From Sulfuricurvum sp. (GTDB taxonomy: Bacteria; Campylobacterota; Campylobacteria; Campylobacterales; Sulfurimonadaceae): a stretch of DNA of 64,000 bases. Below, in pieces: positions 16,715 through 25,169 of this stretch. Where the stretch lies: NCBI GenBank assembly GCA_030696775.1, contig JAUYRN010000031.1, positions 62,001 through 126,000 of the forward strand, given 5' to 3'. The notes beneath the pieces were generated by a model. That model searched no databases, was not told the origin of the DNA, and saw only the letters and a program-made list of their open reading frames with translations. Made by a program: the position numbers and the translations under genes. How positions within the stretch are numbered: the first letter of the stretch is position 1; every line of letters starts with the position of its first letter.

Positions 16715-17437
16715 TCAATGGTAAGAGAATGGGTTTTTTGATGGTGAAATTATAACACTCAAACCTAATTTTTCCAAGTGTGTTGCCAATATCTCTCCAA
16801 AATAGCATTCACTTTCATAATGACCGATGTCCAACATTGATAAACCAAGTACTTTTGCTTCCATCGCATCGTGATATTTTATGTCTCCGGTTAAAAAACA
16901 GTCTGCTTGGATATTTCGCATTAGTGATGCACCTGAACCGGTGACTAAAGCGCAAGAACGAATATGATCATGACACTGTACGCTTCGAATATGGTCAAGC
17001 CCCATCGCTTTTTTGATTTTAGTTGCAAAAAGTTCAAACGGTTCATCCACTCCTAAATAGGCGACAAATCCTTCTTTGGCAATGATCTCATACCCTAATA
17101 TTTTTGTTGCAACGTATTCGTTGAGATGAGTTTGATCGAAGTTTGTGTGCATAGCGATGTTGGAAATATTTTTACGAATCATCGGTGCGAGAAGTTTGGC
17201 GGGGTATTGGTTGAATTGTAATTGTTTAAGTCCACCGAAGATAAGCGGGTGATGTGTAATAAGCAACGCATTATCAGGAATGGATTCAAGCAATCCTTCA
17301 TCCAAATCAATCGAAAGAACTACCGTCGAAATCTCCTGAGTAAAATCACCGACTAAGAGTCCTGAGTTATCCCAGTTCTCTTGAAGTGAAAAGGGTGACA
17401 GCTCATCTAAAAAGGTATAAATTTCTCGTACTGTCAT
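16715..17437 (-). CDS. Nif3-like dinuclear metal centre protein
   Basis: The protein has 240 residues of the Nif3/YbgI family, toroidal hexamers with a two-metal site. Metal-binding motifs are visible: QENWDNSGLLVGD, LITHHPLIF, IAMHTNFDQ and DIGHYESECYF. A GTP cyclohydrolase I type 2 annotation is often attached, but the biochemical role is unknown for most members. The ATG overlaps the end of the NYN-domain gene by 4 bases, so the two are cotranslated. Confidence 0.9.
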   Translation of the reverse strand: MTVREIYTFLDELSPFSLQENWDNSGLLVGDFTQEISTVVLSIDLDEGLLESIPDNALLITHHPLIFGGLKQLQFNQYPAKLLAPMIRKNISNIAMHTNFDQTHLNEYVATKILGYEIIAKEGFVAYLGVDEPFELFATKIKKAMGLDHIRSVQCHDHIRSCALVTGSGASLMRNIQADCFLTGDIKYHDAMEAKVLGLSMLDIGHYESECYFGEILATHLEKLGLSVIISPSKNPFSYH

Positions 17438-18177
17438 TTTTCATAACTCCTTTTCTTGCGCTTTACCCTCACGTGAATGGATTGAGAGCCTGAAAGAGGA
17501 TCGGAATATTTGAACTCAAACTCGCCTAACCCTTCGATCAAATCGACCAATTTTTTGTATCCAAAACTGCGCGGGTCAAATTCGGGGGATTTGTTGATCA
17601 AATTTTGTCCTATTGCCCCCATATACGACCACCCTGCTTCATTTGTTGTATCTTCGACCGCATTACGTACTAGCTCTAAAAGGGCTTTTGTGTCGTGCTT
17701 GACGGTTGAGGGAGCGATTGGTGCAGTTGTGGCAGAAGAACGGCGGAGATTTTCAGTATAGATGAATTTATCGCACGCGCCGATAAACGATTTAGGTGTT
17801 TTTTGTTCACCAAAGCCATACACCTTAATCCCTGATTCCCGAATACGGCTGGCAAGCCTCGTAAAGTCACTGTCACTGGACACAATGCAAAAACCGTCAA
17901 AATTTTTCGTATACAGTAAATCCATAGCATCAATGATCATGGCACTGTCGGTCGCGTTTTTACCGGTTGTATAAGCGAATTGCTGCATCGGATGAAGTCC
18001 GTGTTCGAGTAACACATTTTTCCAACCCTTCAGCTTGACATCTGTCCAATCCCCATAAATACGTTTGACACTCGCTACACCGTGTCCCGCGATTTCATCG
18101 AGCAAACCTGCAATAATCGATGGTTGAGAGTTGTCTGCATCGATCAATACGGCCAGTCGTGCTTGATTTTGATTCAC
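17434..18177 (-). CDS. NYN-domain (LabA-like) protein with C-terminal OST-HTH domain
   Basis: Residues about 1-150 are a NYN/PIN-like nuclease domain with the acidic residues expected in the active site: LIDADNSQPS, NATDSAMIIDAMDLL and VSSDSDFTRLASRIRE. Residues about 165-245 (TKALLELVRNAVED, WSYMGAIGQNLI, DPRSFGYKKLVDLIEGL) look like an OST-HTH/LOTUS domain, a fold that binds RNA or G-quadruplexes. The protein is therefore probably an RNA-binding ribonuclease. It is overlapped by 4 bases at both ends by the TPR gene and the Nif3-like gene. Confidence 0.88.
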   Translation of the reverse strand: MNQNQARLAVLIDADNSQPSIIAGLLDEIAGHGVASVKRIYGDWTDVKLKGWKNVLLEHGLHPMQQFAYTTGKNATDSAMIIDAMDLLYTKNFDGFCIVSSDSDFTRLASRIRESGIKVYGFGEQKTPKSFIGACDKFIYTENLRRSSATTAPIAPSTVKHDTKALLELVRNAVEDTTNEAGWSYMGAIGQNLINKSPEFDPRSFGYKKLVDLIEGLGEFEFKYSDPLSGSQSIHVRVKRKKRSYEK

Positions 18178-18770
18178 TTAACGTCCTTTAATTGTTCCAG
18201 TGCTTCGCGTGCTTCTTTGAAGTCTTCTTGTAAAGCCAGAGCTTTTGAATACATCTGTGCTGCCTTCTCGAAGTCTCCTTTATCATTAAAAAGATTTCCA
18301 TAGTTGTAGTACGTTATTGCGTATTTTTTATCTATGGCCAGTGCTTTTTCATAGTGCTCTTGTGCGTGCTCAAAATCACCTTGTTCTTTGTATATGGATG
18401 CTATGGCGATGTGGGTTAAATCATCCGTAGCATCAAGTTCCAGCGAACGAGTATAAAGAGAAATTGCTTCTTCTGCATTTCCCATTTTTCCATTAATAAA
18501 AGCGCACTTGTTAAGGATTTCGGTGTTATTTGGAAATTGGGTATTAGCACGATTAAGTTTCTCAAGCGCACGCTCCAAATCTCCTTCACTGTAAGCTTCA
18601 TCTGCTTCTTCAATTAAATTCGTTGAATTATCTATCATCACAGCCTTGGTAGAAATGGGTTCTGGGGCTTCATTTTTCTCGACGGGATCTTCTAATGTTT
18701 GAACATGACGATAAATTTGATACGCAAAAAATCCTGTTGCTGCTAACATAATAATGGCAAATGTACTCAT
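18174..18770 (-). CDS. Membrane-anchored TPR protein
   Basis: The protein has one N-terminal membrane helix (STFAIIMLAATGFFAYQIY), a short linker, then about four tetratricopeptide repeats from residue 55 on (ADEAYSEGDLERALEKLNRA, KMGNAEEAISLYTRSLELD, EQGDFEHAQEHYEKALAID, DKGDFEKAAQMYSKALAL). TPRs are protein-binding scaffolds. The ATG at 18770 is chosen because AAGGAGT lies 3 bases before it; the longer frame from 18791 has no such site. It overlaps the NYN gene by 4 bases and diverges from ppk. Partner unknown. Confidence 0.85.
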   Translation of the reverse strand: MSTFAIIMLAATGFFAYQIYRHVQTLEDPVEKNEAPEPISTKAVMIDNSTNLIEEADEAYSEGDLERALEKLNRANTQFPNNTEILNKCAFINGKMGNAEEAISLYTRSLELDATDDLTHIAIASIYKEQGDFEHAQEHYEKALAIDKKYAITYYNYGNLFNDKGDFEKAAQMYSKALALQEDFKEAREALEQLKDVK

Positions 18771-18792
18771 GTGACTCCTTTTTGTAATCAAA

Positions 18793-18804
18793 GTATACTA
18801 TAAT
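18793..18804. promoter_or_regulatory. Overlapping divergent -10 elements for the TPR gene and ppk
   Basis: TATAAT on the plus strand (18799-18804) faces ppk, while TATACT on the minus strand (18798-18793) faces the TPR gene. The two hexamers lie back to back with no gap, so one RNA polymerase would exclude the other. Confidence 0.5.
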
Positions 18805-18832
18805 CGCAACAACATAATAATAGGTACTCATC

Positions 18833-20932
18833 ATGCACAGTAATTTAAAAGATCCAGCTCTTTATATCAACCGTGAGCTCTCATGGCTTCAGTTTAATAC
18901 TCGTGTTTTAGGGCAAGCACAAAATGAATCACTCCCATTACTCGAACGCTTGAAATTTCTTGCAATTTATGGAACCAATCTCGATGAATTTTACATGATT
19001 CGCGTTGCTGGGCTCAAAAAGCTCTTTAGTGCGGGCGTCAATGTTTCGGGGGCAGATCGATTTACTCCACTCCATCAGCTTCGTGAAATACGGACGTATC
19101 TTCATACTGAGCAGCAAGAAGTCGAAAAATGTTTGCTTGGTATCATGGAATCTCTTGAAAAAGAGGGAATTTTTTTCAAATCGTATAAAGAGGTAACCGA
19201 GCAAGAGCAGCGTTATCTCGATAAATATTTTCATGAGAATATTTATCCGGTTATTGTCCCTATCGCCATCGATGCTACCCACCCGTTTCCTCATCTCAAC
19301 AATCTCGGATTTGGACAGATTGTCAAACTCAGAGACAAAGATGATTCTGCAGTCGAACGGTACGGACTGATCCGAATTCCACGTGTATTACCTCGTTTTG
19401 TGGATATTGACAACCGTATTTATATCCCTATCGGAAGTATTGTAGCAGAGCATATCGATGATCTTTTCCCTGGATATGAGCTCATCAAATTTTCGGCATT
19501 CCGTGTTACCCGTAATGCCGACATCGCTATCGAAGAAGAAGAAGCGGATGATTTTATGGAGATGCTCGAAGAGGGGTTAAAACTTCGCAAAAAAGGAGAA
19601 TTGGTTCGACTGGAACTGAGCAATCACGCTGATGATGATTTGCTCAATTTCTTTAACCGTCACGCCAATGTATTCAAAGATGACATTTACCGTTTTCAAA
19701 CGTATTTGAATCTAGGAGCTCTCTGGCAAGTCGTCGGCAATAAAGATTTTGCTCATCTTACCAGCCCAAGTTTTAAGCCACGCAATCTTCCTCCACTCAA
19801 TTCAGACGAAAATTTGTACTCCATTTTGGATAAACAAGATTTGGTGATCTTTCACCCTTTTGAGAGCTTTGAACCCGTTGTTCGTCTCATCCAAACAGCA
19901 GCAAAAGATCCTGATGTTGTCTCCATTCGTATGACGCTTTATCGTTCAGGATCTAAATCGGTTATTGTCCAATCTCTTATTGCCGCAGCCGAGTCCGGTA
20001 AACAAGTCACGGTTATGGTGGAACTCAAAGCCCGTTTCGATGAAGAAAATAATCTCATCTGGGCAAAAGCTCTTGAAAGTGCCGGAGCCCACGTTATTTA
20101 TGGTATTTCAGGGTTTAAAGTTCATGCCAAAGCTGCGCTTATCACCCGTCGTGTTGGCGGAAAACTCAAACAATACGGTCACCTTGCTACGGGTAACTAT
20201 AATCCTTCCACTGCAACCGTTTACACCGATATTAGCTACATGACATCTAACGATGCTATCACCAATGATATGACTCGCTTTTTTCACTTCCTCACGGGCT
20301 TTAGTAAAAAAGGCAAACTTAACGAGCTCTACATGGCTCCGACTCAAATTAAACCGAAAATTCTCTCCCTCATTCATAATGAAACCCGCCTGGGAAGTGA
20401 AGGAATGATCATTGCCAAAATGAATGCCCTTGTTGATGACGATATTATCAAAGCACTCTATAAAGCGTCTCAGGCGGGAGTCAAAATTCAGCTTATCATT
20501 CGAGGAGTTTGTTGTTTACGTCCTGGTGTTGAGGGAATCAGTGATAACATTCGGGTTATCTCTATCATCGGAAAATACCTCGAACATGCTCGAATTTTTT
20601 ACTTTAAACACTCTACACCGCAAACGTATATTTCCAGTGCCGATTGGATGCCTCGTAATCTTTTGCGTCGCATCGAACTGCTGACTCCGATTGCAGGGGA
20701 AGAAGCTTCGGGTAAACTCCTTCAAATCTTACAATTACAAATTTCAGATAATGATTTAGCGCACGAGCTCCAAAGCGATGGGACGTATACAAAAATTCCT
20801 CATGAAGCTAACAATACAATTAACTCTCAGCAAATTGTTGAAAGTGCCACCAATAAAGTATATAATTCTGCCAAAAAACAATCTCCCAATTACATGCAGC
20901 AACTCACGTCACGCTTGTTTAGAGAAAGTTAA
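18833..20932 (+). CDS. ppk: Polyphosphate kinase 1
   Basis: PPK1 reversibly polymerises the terminal phosphate of ATP into polyphosphate. The order of domains is the helical N domain (YINRELSWLQFNTRVL), the head domain, then two phospholipase-D-like catalytic domains. GFKVHAKAAL holds the histidine that is autophosphorylated, and HARIFYFKHS plus YISSADWMPRNL form the second site. SIRMTLYR lines the ATP tunnel. At 699 residues it is typical. The start is an ATG with a weak TAGG upstream. A CHAD-domain gene, a family known to bind polyphosphate, lies 2 kb downstream on the same strand. Confidence 0.97.
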   Translation: MHSNLKDPALYINRELSWLQFNTRVLGQAQNESLPLLERLKFLAIYGTNLDEFYMIRVAGLKKLFSAGVNVSGADRFTPLHQLREIRTYLHTEQQEVEKCLLGIMESLEKEGIFFKSYKEVTEQEQRYLDKYFHENIYPVIVPIAIDATHPFPHLNNLGFGQIVKLRDKDDSAVERYGLIRIPRVLPRFVDIDNRIYIPIGSIVAEHIDDLFPGYELIKFSAFRVTRNADIAIEEEEADDFMEMLEEGLKLRKKGELVRLELSNHADDDLLNFFNRHANVFKDDIYRFQTYLNLGALWQVVGNKDFAHLTSPSFKPRNLPPLNSDENLYSILDKQDLVIFHPFESFEPVVRLIQTAAKDPDVVSIRMTLYRSGSKSVIVQSLIAAAESGKQVTVMVELKARFDEENNLIWAKALESAGAHVIYGISGFKVHAKAALITRRVGGKLKQYGHLATGNYNPSTATVYTDISYMTSNDAITNDMTRFFHFLTGFSKKGKLNELYMAPTQIKPKILSLIHNETRLGSEGMIIAKMNALVDDDIIKALYKASQAGVKIQLIIRGVCCLRPGVEGISDNIRVISIIGKYLEHARIFYFKHSTPQTYISSADWMPRNLLRRIELLTPIAGEEASGKLLQILQLQISDNDLAHELQSDGTYTKIPHEANNTINSQQIVESATNKVYNSAKKQSPNYMQQLTSRLFRES

Positions 20933-20946
20933 CGCAAGGAATATCA

Positions 20947-21483
20947 ATGATCGGAAATTACCTCAACTTCACTCCAACCTTAAACGAGCGCGTTTGGATT
21001 GCTCCCTCTGCCGATGTTATCGGTCGAGTTGAAATGGGTGAGGATGTGAGCATTTGGTTTGGGTGTGTTGTACGCGGTGATGTTCATTTCATCAAAATCG
21101 GTGATCGCAGCAACATCCAAGATTTGAGCATGGTTCACGTCACCCACCACAAGCGTGATGACATGAGTGATGGTCATCCTACGATTATCGGCAACGATGT
21201 CACAGTAGGTCATCGTGTAATGCTTCATGGTTGTACTATTGAAGATGCGTGTTTAATTGGAATGAGTGCCACTATCCTAGATGGGGCTGTCATTGGCAAG
21301 GAATCCATCGTCGGTGCAGGTTCACTGGTCACTAAAAATAAAATCTTTCCTCCACGCTCTCTCATCATGGGAAGCCCTGCAAAAGTAATTCGTGAACTCA
21401 CCGATGAAGAAGTTACTGAACTTTATGCCTCTGCACGCCGCTATGTGAGTTTTAAAGAAAACTACCGCGCCCCAAATGTTTGA
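20947..21483 (+). CDS. Gamma-carbonic anhydrase family protein
   Basis: The protein is a 178-residue left-handed beta-helix with hexapeptide repeats. Three metal-binding histidines are visible in MVHVTHHK and VGHRVMLHGC, and RGDVHFIKIGDRSNIQD is the family signature. Relatives (YrdA, PaaY, Cam-like) range from true zinc or iron carbonic anhydrases to proteins of unknown activity. Carbonic anhydrase would fit an autotroph, but activity cannot be judged from sequence alone. It overlaps the next gene by 8 bases. Confidence 0.88.
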   Translation: MIGNYLNFTPTLNERVWIAPSADVIGRVEMGEDVSIWFGCVVRGDVHFIKIGDRSNIQDLSMVHVTHHKRDDMSDGHPTIIGNDVTVGHRVMLHGCTIEDACLIGMSATILDGAVIGKESIVGAGSLVTKNKIFPPRSLIMGSPAKVIRELTDEEVTELYASARRYVSFKENYRAPNV

Positions 21484-22099
21484 ATTTAATCTTGTTGTCG
21501 TTGCCGATATTCTCGGAATCATTGCTTTTGCTTTGAGCGGTTTTTTAATCGGTGTGCGTCATAAACTTGATTTATTGGGACTCATCATTTCCGCTTCCAT
21601 CACTGCACTTGGTGGCGGGGTAGTTCGTGATGTCATTTTGGATCGTACCCCTTTTGCATTTAATGAATATTATCCTGCCATTACCGTTTTCATTACAATT
21701 TCCATCGCCTTTGTATTTCGTCATAAACTGCGTGAGGAATTTGAACGCCAATGGCTTTTTGTCATTAGTGATACCATAGGCCTAGTAGCCTTTAGTATCA
21801 CGGGAGCATTGCTCGCCATTGATGCCAATTTTAACTTTTTTGGTGTAATCATTCTAAGCTTTTTAACGGCCATTGGAGGTGGGGTATTGCGTGACACCAT
21901 GATCAATCAAGTCCCTTCCGTTCTCATCAGCGATTTTTATGGTTCCATTGCCCTTATCGTTGCTGTTTTACTCATCATATCAAATGCTCTTTGGGATCTC
22001 AATACCGCAAGCGTCACCATCATCGCAACTCTCGCGATTACCCTACGCCTTTTAGCCTATACCAAACAATGGCATTTGCCAAAACTGGAAATCAAATGA
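21476..22099 (+). CDS. TRIC-family (UPF0126/YicG-like) membrane protein
   Basis: This 207-residue protein has seven or so hydrophobic helices built from an internal duplication. Each half carries the same motif: GVRHKLDLLGLII then ALGGGVVRDVILDRTPF in the first, and FNFFGVIILSF then AIGGGVLRDTMINQVPS in the second. Prokaryotic members form trimeric cation channels related to animal TRIC channels. It overlaps the upstream carbonic anhydrase gene by 8 bases and mtgA by 4 bases (ATGA). Physiological ion unknown. Confidence 0.88.
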   Translation: MFEFNLVVVADILGIIAFALSGFLIGVRHKLDLLGLIISASITALGGGVVRDVILDRTPFAFNEYYPAITVFITISIAFVFRHKLREEFERQWLFVISDTIGLVAFSITGALLAIDANFNFFGVIILSFLTAIGGGVLRDTMINQVPSVLISDFYGSIALIVAVLLIISNALWDLNTASVTIIATLAITLRLLAYTKQWHLPKLEIK

Positions 22100-22971
22100 A
22101 TAAATTTTGGAAAATAGTCCTCATTCTTTTTGTACTTGGTGGAATCGACATCGGGCGCTACGCTGTTTATCCTAATATTGCCGCTCTAAAAAATGAGCGG
22201 CCCATACCGACGGCCTTTATGGTGTATCGAGAAAACCAGTGGGCAGATGAAAATCGAGATATGCGCCTCACTCAAAAATGGGTTAGTATGGATAAAATCT
22301 CTCCCAACATTATCAAAGCAGTCCTTATCGGAGAAGATGACGGATTTTGGAAGCACGATGGATTTGACGTCAAAGGGATGGAAAACGCTATCGAGCGCAG
22401 TATCAAGAAAAAAACCTTAGCCGGCGGAAGCACCATCAGCCAACAGCTCTCAAAAAATCTTTACCTTTCACCAAGCAAGAATCCGGTTCGAAAGATCAAA
22501 GAGGCCATAATCACATGGCGTATCGAAAAGACTCTCTCTAAACGTCGGATTTTAGAAATTTATCTCAATGTCGCTGAATGGGGCGATGGAATATTCGGTA
22601 TCGAAGCCGCCGCACGTCATTATTACCACAAAAGTGCCAAAAACCTCACAGCAAACGAAGCTTCACGTCTTGCTGCTGTTCTTCCTAATCCTATCAAATA
22701 CAATCCGACAGGCAATCAAAAATACGTCAAGAATCGTGCTCGAATCATTCTTAAGACAATGAAACGCCGTGGTGTCATCCAATCCATCTATAAAGAGGTT
22801 ATGACCCCTGCAAAAGAAGAGAAGCCAACTGAAGTGAATGCTTCAGTTGAATCATTGTTTGATGAGAGCACAAGCGAATCCCCCGTAGAAAATAGTGAGC
22901 CTACAGTCAATGAAAGTCCTGCTGAACCTTCTGTTTTTATGGAGGATGAGGGGAATGCAACACACCGGTAG
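22096..22971 (+). CDS. mtgA: Monofunctional peptidoglycan glycosyltransferase
   Basis: MtgA polymerises lipid II into glycan strands at the outer face of the inner membrane. One N-terminal helix (WKIVLILFVLGGIDIGRY) anchors a family 51 transglycosylase domain with the catalytic glutamate in IGEDDGFWKHDGFD, plus TLAGGSTISQQLSKNLYLS and RILEIYLNVAEWGDGIFG. The ATG at 22096 sits in the ATGA overlap with the channel gene; the longer upstream frame lies inside that gene. The last 55 residues (from about TPAKEEK) are low-complexity, rich in Glu, Pro and Ser, and unusual for MtgA. Confidence 0.93.
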   Translation: MNKFWKIVLILFVLGGIDIGRYAVYPNIAALKNERPIPTAFMVYRENQWADENRDMRLTQKWVSMDKISPNIIKAVLIGEDDGFWKHDGFDVKGMENAIERSIKKKTLAGGSTISQQLSKNLYLSPSKNPVRKIKEAIITWRIEKTLSKRRILEIYLNVAEWGDGIFGIEAAARHYYHKSAKNLTANEASRLAAVLPNPIKYNPTGNQKYVKNRARIILKTMKRRGVIQSIYKEVMTPAKEEKPTEVNASVESLFDESTSESPVENSEPTVNESPAEPSVFMEDEGNATHR

Positions 22972-22999
22972 TATTTCAAACCTTTGACTTACAACACTT

Positions 23000-23020
23000 A
23001 CTATTTATTTTAAAAATAGT
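23000..23020 (+). terminator. AT-rich hairpin after mtgA
   Basis: ACTATTT (23000-23006) and AAATAGT (23014-23020) form a 7-bp stem downstream of mtgA and before the CHAD gene. It is weak and has no T-run after it. Confidence 0.35.
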
Positions 23021-23060
23021 TGTACACTAATAAAATGAGCTGATTTATCGGCAACAAAGA

Positions 23061-23822
23061 ATGATGTATAATTATGTTATGAAAACTAATCCTCTAAACC
23101 AGTACCTACTGTATCAATTGTACCATGCTCGTGTTCTTATACATTCATTGAAATACGATGCTAAAGAAGAAGAGTTACACGAATTTCGTGTCGCCTTGCG
23201 ACGTATTCGTTCGTTGATAAAACTTTTTCTTGATGACTCAGTACCCTTTACAAAATCATTAAAAACAATGATGAATGCGACCAATACAATGCGTGAACTC
23301 GATGTCCTTTTAAATTCCATTTCATCAGCCCAGTTCCCTAAACTATTTAAGCAACTTTCGAAACATCGTCAAAAAATAGTTCAAACTCTTTTTACTCCTG
23401 TATTTGTTCATCAAACACTCTTATTGTTGGATGAAAGCAGTGATTACTTTTTTCAAAATGATTCCTATTTTATTTCTGAAATACTCATGCAAAAAACACT
23501 AACCCACTATCAGCATTGCTTGGATACCTATGAATTACTGGAAAAAAATACAAAACCTAAAACACTTCATCATTTAAGAGTTCAATTTAAAGATGCCAGA
23601 TATGGTTTTGAATTTTTAGAAATAGCAGATATCCATGAAGCTAAAGAGATTATCGAGTATTGTAAGACATTACAAAATAATCTTGGAGCAATTCAAGATG
23701 CAGCTAACCAGATCAAACTGCTCAAAAAAATGCGCCGTGAATATCACACATCTGAAGTCAAAGAGCTTTTAAAACAACGAAAAGACTCCCTTGAAAAGCT
23801 ACAAAAGAGTCATAAATCTTAA
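23061..23822 (+). CDS. CHAD-domain protein
   Basis: CHAD is a helical domain with conserved histidines and basic residues that binds inorganic polyphosphate. HEFRVALRRIRSLIKLF at about residues 46-62 and LHHLRVQFKDARYGFEFL near residue 170 are the two conserved H..R...R/K segments of the domain's two halves. The whole 253-residue protein is this domain; no CYTH domain is attached. Start choice is uncertain: ATG 23061 (AAAG upstream) or ATG 23079, the latter with TATAAT directly upstream. It overlaps the convergent MFS gene by 4 bases. The nearby ppk supports a polyphosphate link. Confidence 0.85.
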   Translation: MMYNYVMKTNPLNQYLLYQLYHARVLIHSLKYDAKEEELHEFRVALRRIRSLIKLFLDDSVPFTKSLKTMMNATNTMRELDVLLNSISSAQFPKLFKQLSKHRQKIVQTLFTPVFVHQTLLLLDESSDYFFQNDSYFISEILMQKTLTHYQHCLDTYELLEKNTKPKTLHHLRVQFKDARYGFEFLEIADIHEAKEIIEYCKTLQNNLGAIQDAANQIKLLKKMRREYHTSEVKELLKQRKDSLEKLQKSHKS

Positions 23823-25048
23823 TCTTTCTTTATTCGTCCTAACGTATACAACGCAATAAAAGAACCCAGAACGAGCAAATAAGCAGGGGCATACGCGTTA
23901 CCACTTAGTTTTACTATCGACGTCATCAATGCCGGAGTAATCCCGCCCACAAGTCCTGCCGCACTTCCTAAAATCAATGCGGTAAACGATGCTCGATATC
24001 CGTGATATTCAAGCGCATGAACGACGGCTGAAAAGATCGGTGCCTGGTAGGCGCACAGTAAAATCACCATGGCCATTACCGCACCAAGAGCACCGTAATA
24101 TCCACCATGAATCATTGTATACATCAAAGGATAGATGCTAACAGCGCTCACAAATGCCGCTGCTCTCATAACACGAATCGAGCCAAATTTATCCGCAACC
24201 ATCGCCATAAGGGGGATAAAAATCACTCCTAAAATAATGGAAATAGTATTAATATTTCCGGCTTGTGATTTACTTAATCCTGCACTTGATTCAAGCCAAA
24301 TCGGAAGATATATAAATAACGTGTAATAAAACATCCAAATCACAGAAGCAACGATTAAAAATCGCCCAAAAAGTTTTTTATGATGTTTAAAGATCTCGAC
24401 CAAAGGAATCGTTTTATCTTCGTGTACTTGATAGTTATCGGTGAGAGTTCGGCGTAGATACATTCCTGCTGCTGCAATTACAATACTCAAGATAAACGGG
24501 ATTCTCCATCCCCATTCGCCCATTGCATCCTCACCCAAATACCAAAGCAATCCACCACACAATGCGGAACCCAGAGCCATTCCGATTTTTGCGCCGACAG
24601 AGACAAATGAACCGTAAAGATTTTGACGGTTGGGGCTGGATTGTTCGACTAAATAGACAATAGAACTAGCATATTCCCCGCCGACGGAAAGCCCTTGTAT
24701 CATCCGAAGAACGACAAGAAGTATCGGGGCCATAATCCCTATTTGAGCGTAGGTGGGTAAAAATCCGATCAAAAACGTCGGTAATGCCATCAACATCAAC
24801 GATGCCATCAAGGCATAACGTCGCCCAATTTTATCACCGATATGACCAAAAATGGCAGCACCAACAGGGCGCATAATCATACCTGCTGCAAACGCTCCAA
24901 AAGAACCTAGCAAGGATAGAAATGGATCATCTGATGGGAAAAAGAGCTTCCCCATCATCACCGCTAAAAAACCAATGAGGGCAAAATCATAATATTCGAT
25001 GACATTGCCGATAATTCCTGCGGCAATAATTCGCTTTTTTGAAGTCAT
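23819..25048 (-). CDS. MFS transporter of the metabolite:H+ symporter type
   Basis: The protein has 409 residues with about twelve hydrophobic helices. The family signatures GNVIEYYDFALIGFLA at the start, FGHIGDKIGRRYALM in the loop between helices 2 and 3, and GLSVGGEYASSIVYLVE mark the ProP/ShiA/KgtP group, which imports organic acids, osmolytes or shikimate with protons. The substrate cannot be decided. It lies downstream of mnmA, separated by repeat B1, and converges with the CHAD gene. Confidence 0.9.
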   Translation of the reverse strand: MTSKKRIIAAGIIGNVIEYYDFALIGFLAVMMGKLFFPSDDPFLSLLGSFGAFAAGMIMRPVGAAIFGHIGDKIGRRYALMASLMLMALPTFLIGFLPTYAQIGIMAPILLVVLRMIQGLSVGGEYASSIVYLVEQSSPNRQNLYGSFVSVGAKIGMALGSALCGGLLWYLGEDAMGEWGWRIPFILSIVIAAAGMYLRRTLTDNYQVHEDKTIPLVEIFKHHKKLFGRFLIVASVIWMFYYTLFIYLPIWLESSAGLSKSQAGNINTISIILGVIFIPLMAMVADKFGSIRVMRAAAFVSAVSIYPLMYTMIHGGYYGALGAVMAMVILLCAYQAPIFSAVVHALEYHGYRASFTALILGSAAGLVGGITPALMTSIVKLSGNAYAPAYLLVLGSFIALYTLGRIKKD

Positions 25049-25101
25049 GATTTTCCCTCTAATATCGCCTCAAAACTCTCAAAAAAACGTGTTTTTTGTA
25101 G

Positions 25102-25160
25102 CTTTAGGGGGTTGTAGGGACATTTGTCCCTCCCACTAAAACGGATAAATTCGTTTTAGT
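25102..25160 (+). repeat. Dispersed hairpin repeat, family B, copy 1
   Basis: Two perfect hairpins sit side by side. AGGGACA/TGTCCCT (25115-25130) has a 2-base loop, and CACTAAAACG/CGTTTTAGTG (25133-25160) is a 10-bp stem with an 8-base loop. The left edge TTTAGGGGGTTGTA and the right hairpin recur on the opposite strand at 45084-45213, with extra sequence between. It fills the space between mnmA and the MFS gene and may also end mnmA transcription. Confidence 0.7.
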
Positions 25161-25169
25161 GCGCAACAT

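Noticed and set aside
21991-22095. 35-residue extension of mtgA
   Set aside because: It is an out-of-frame reading of the TRIC-type channel gene. The ATG at 22096 gives the expected membrane anchor.
23067-23072. TATAAT as promoter for a leaderless CHAD mRNA
   Set aside because: It would place the transcript start on the second ATG, but no -35 is present and the first ATG lies upstream of it, so the evidence is ambiguous.
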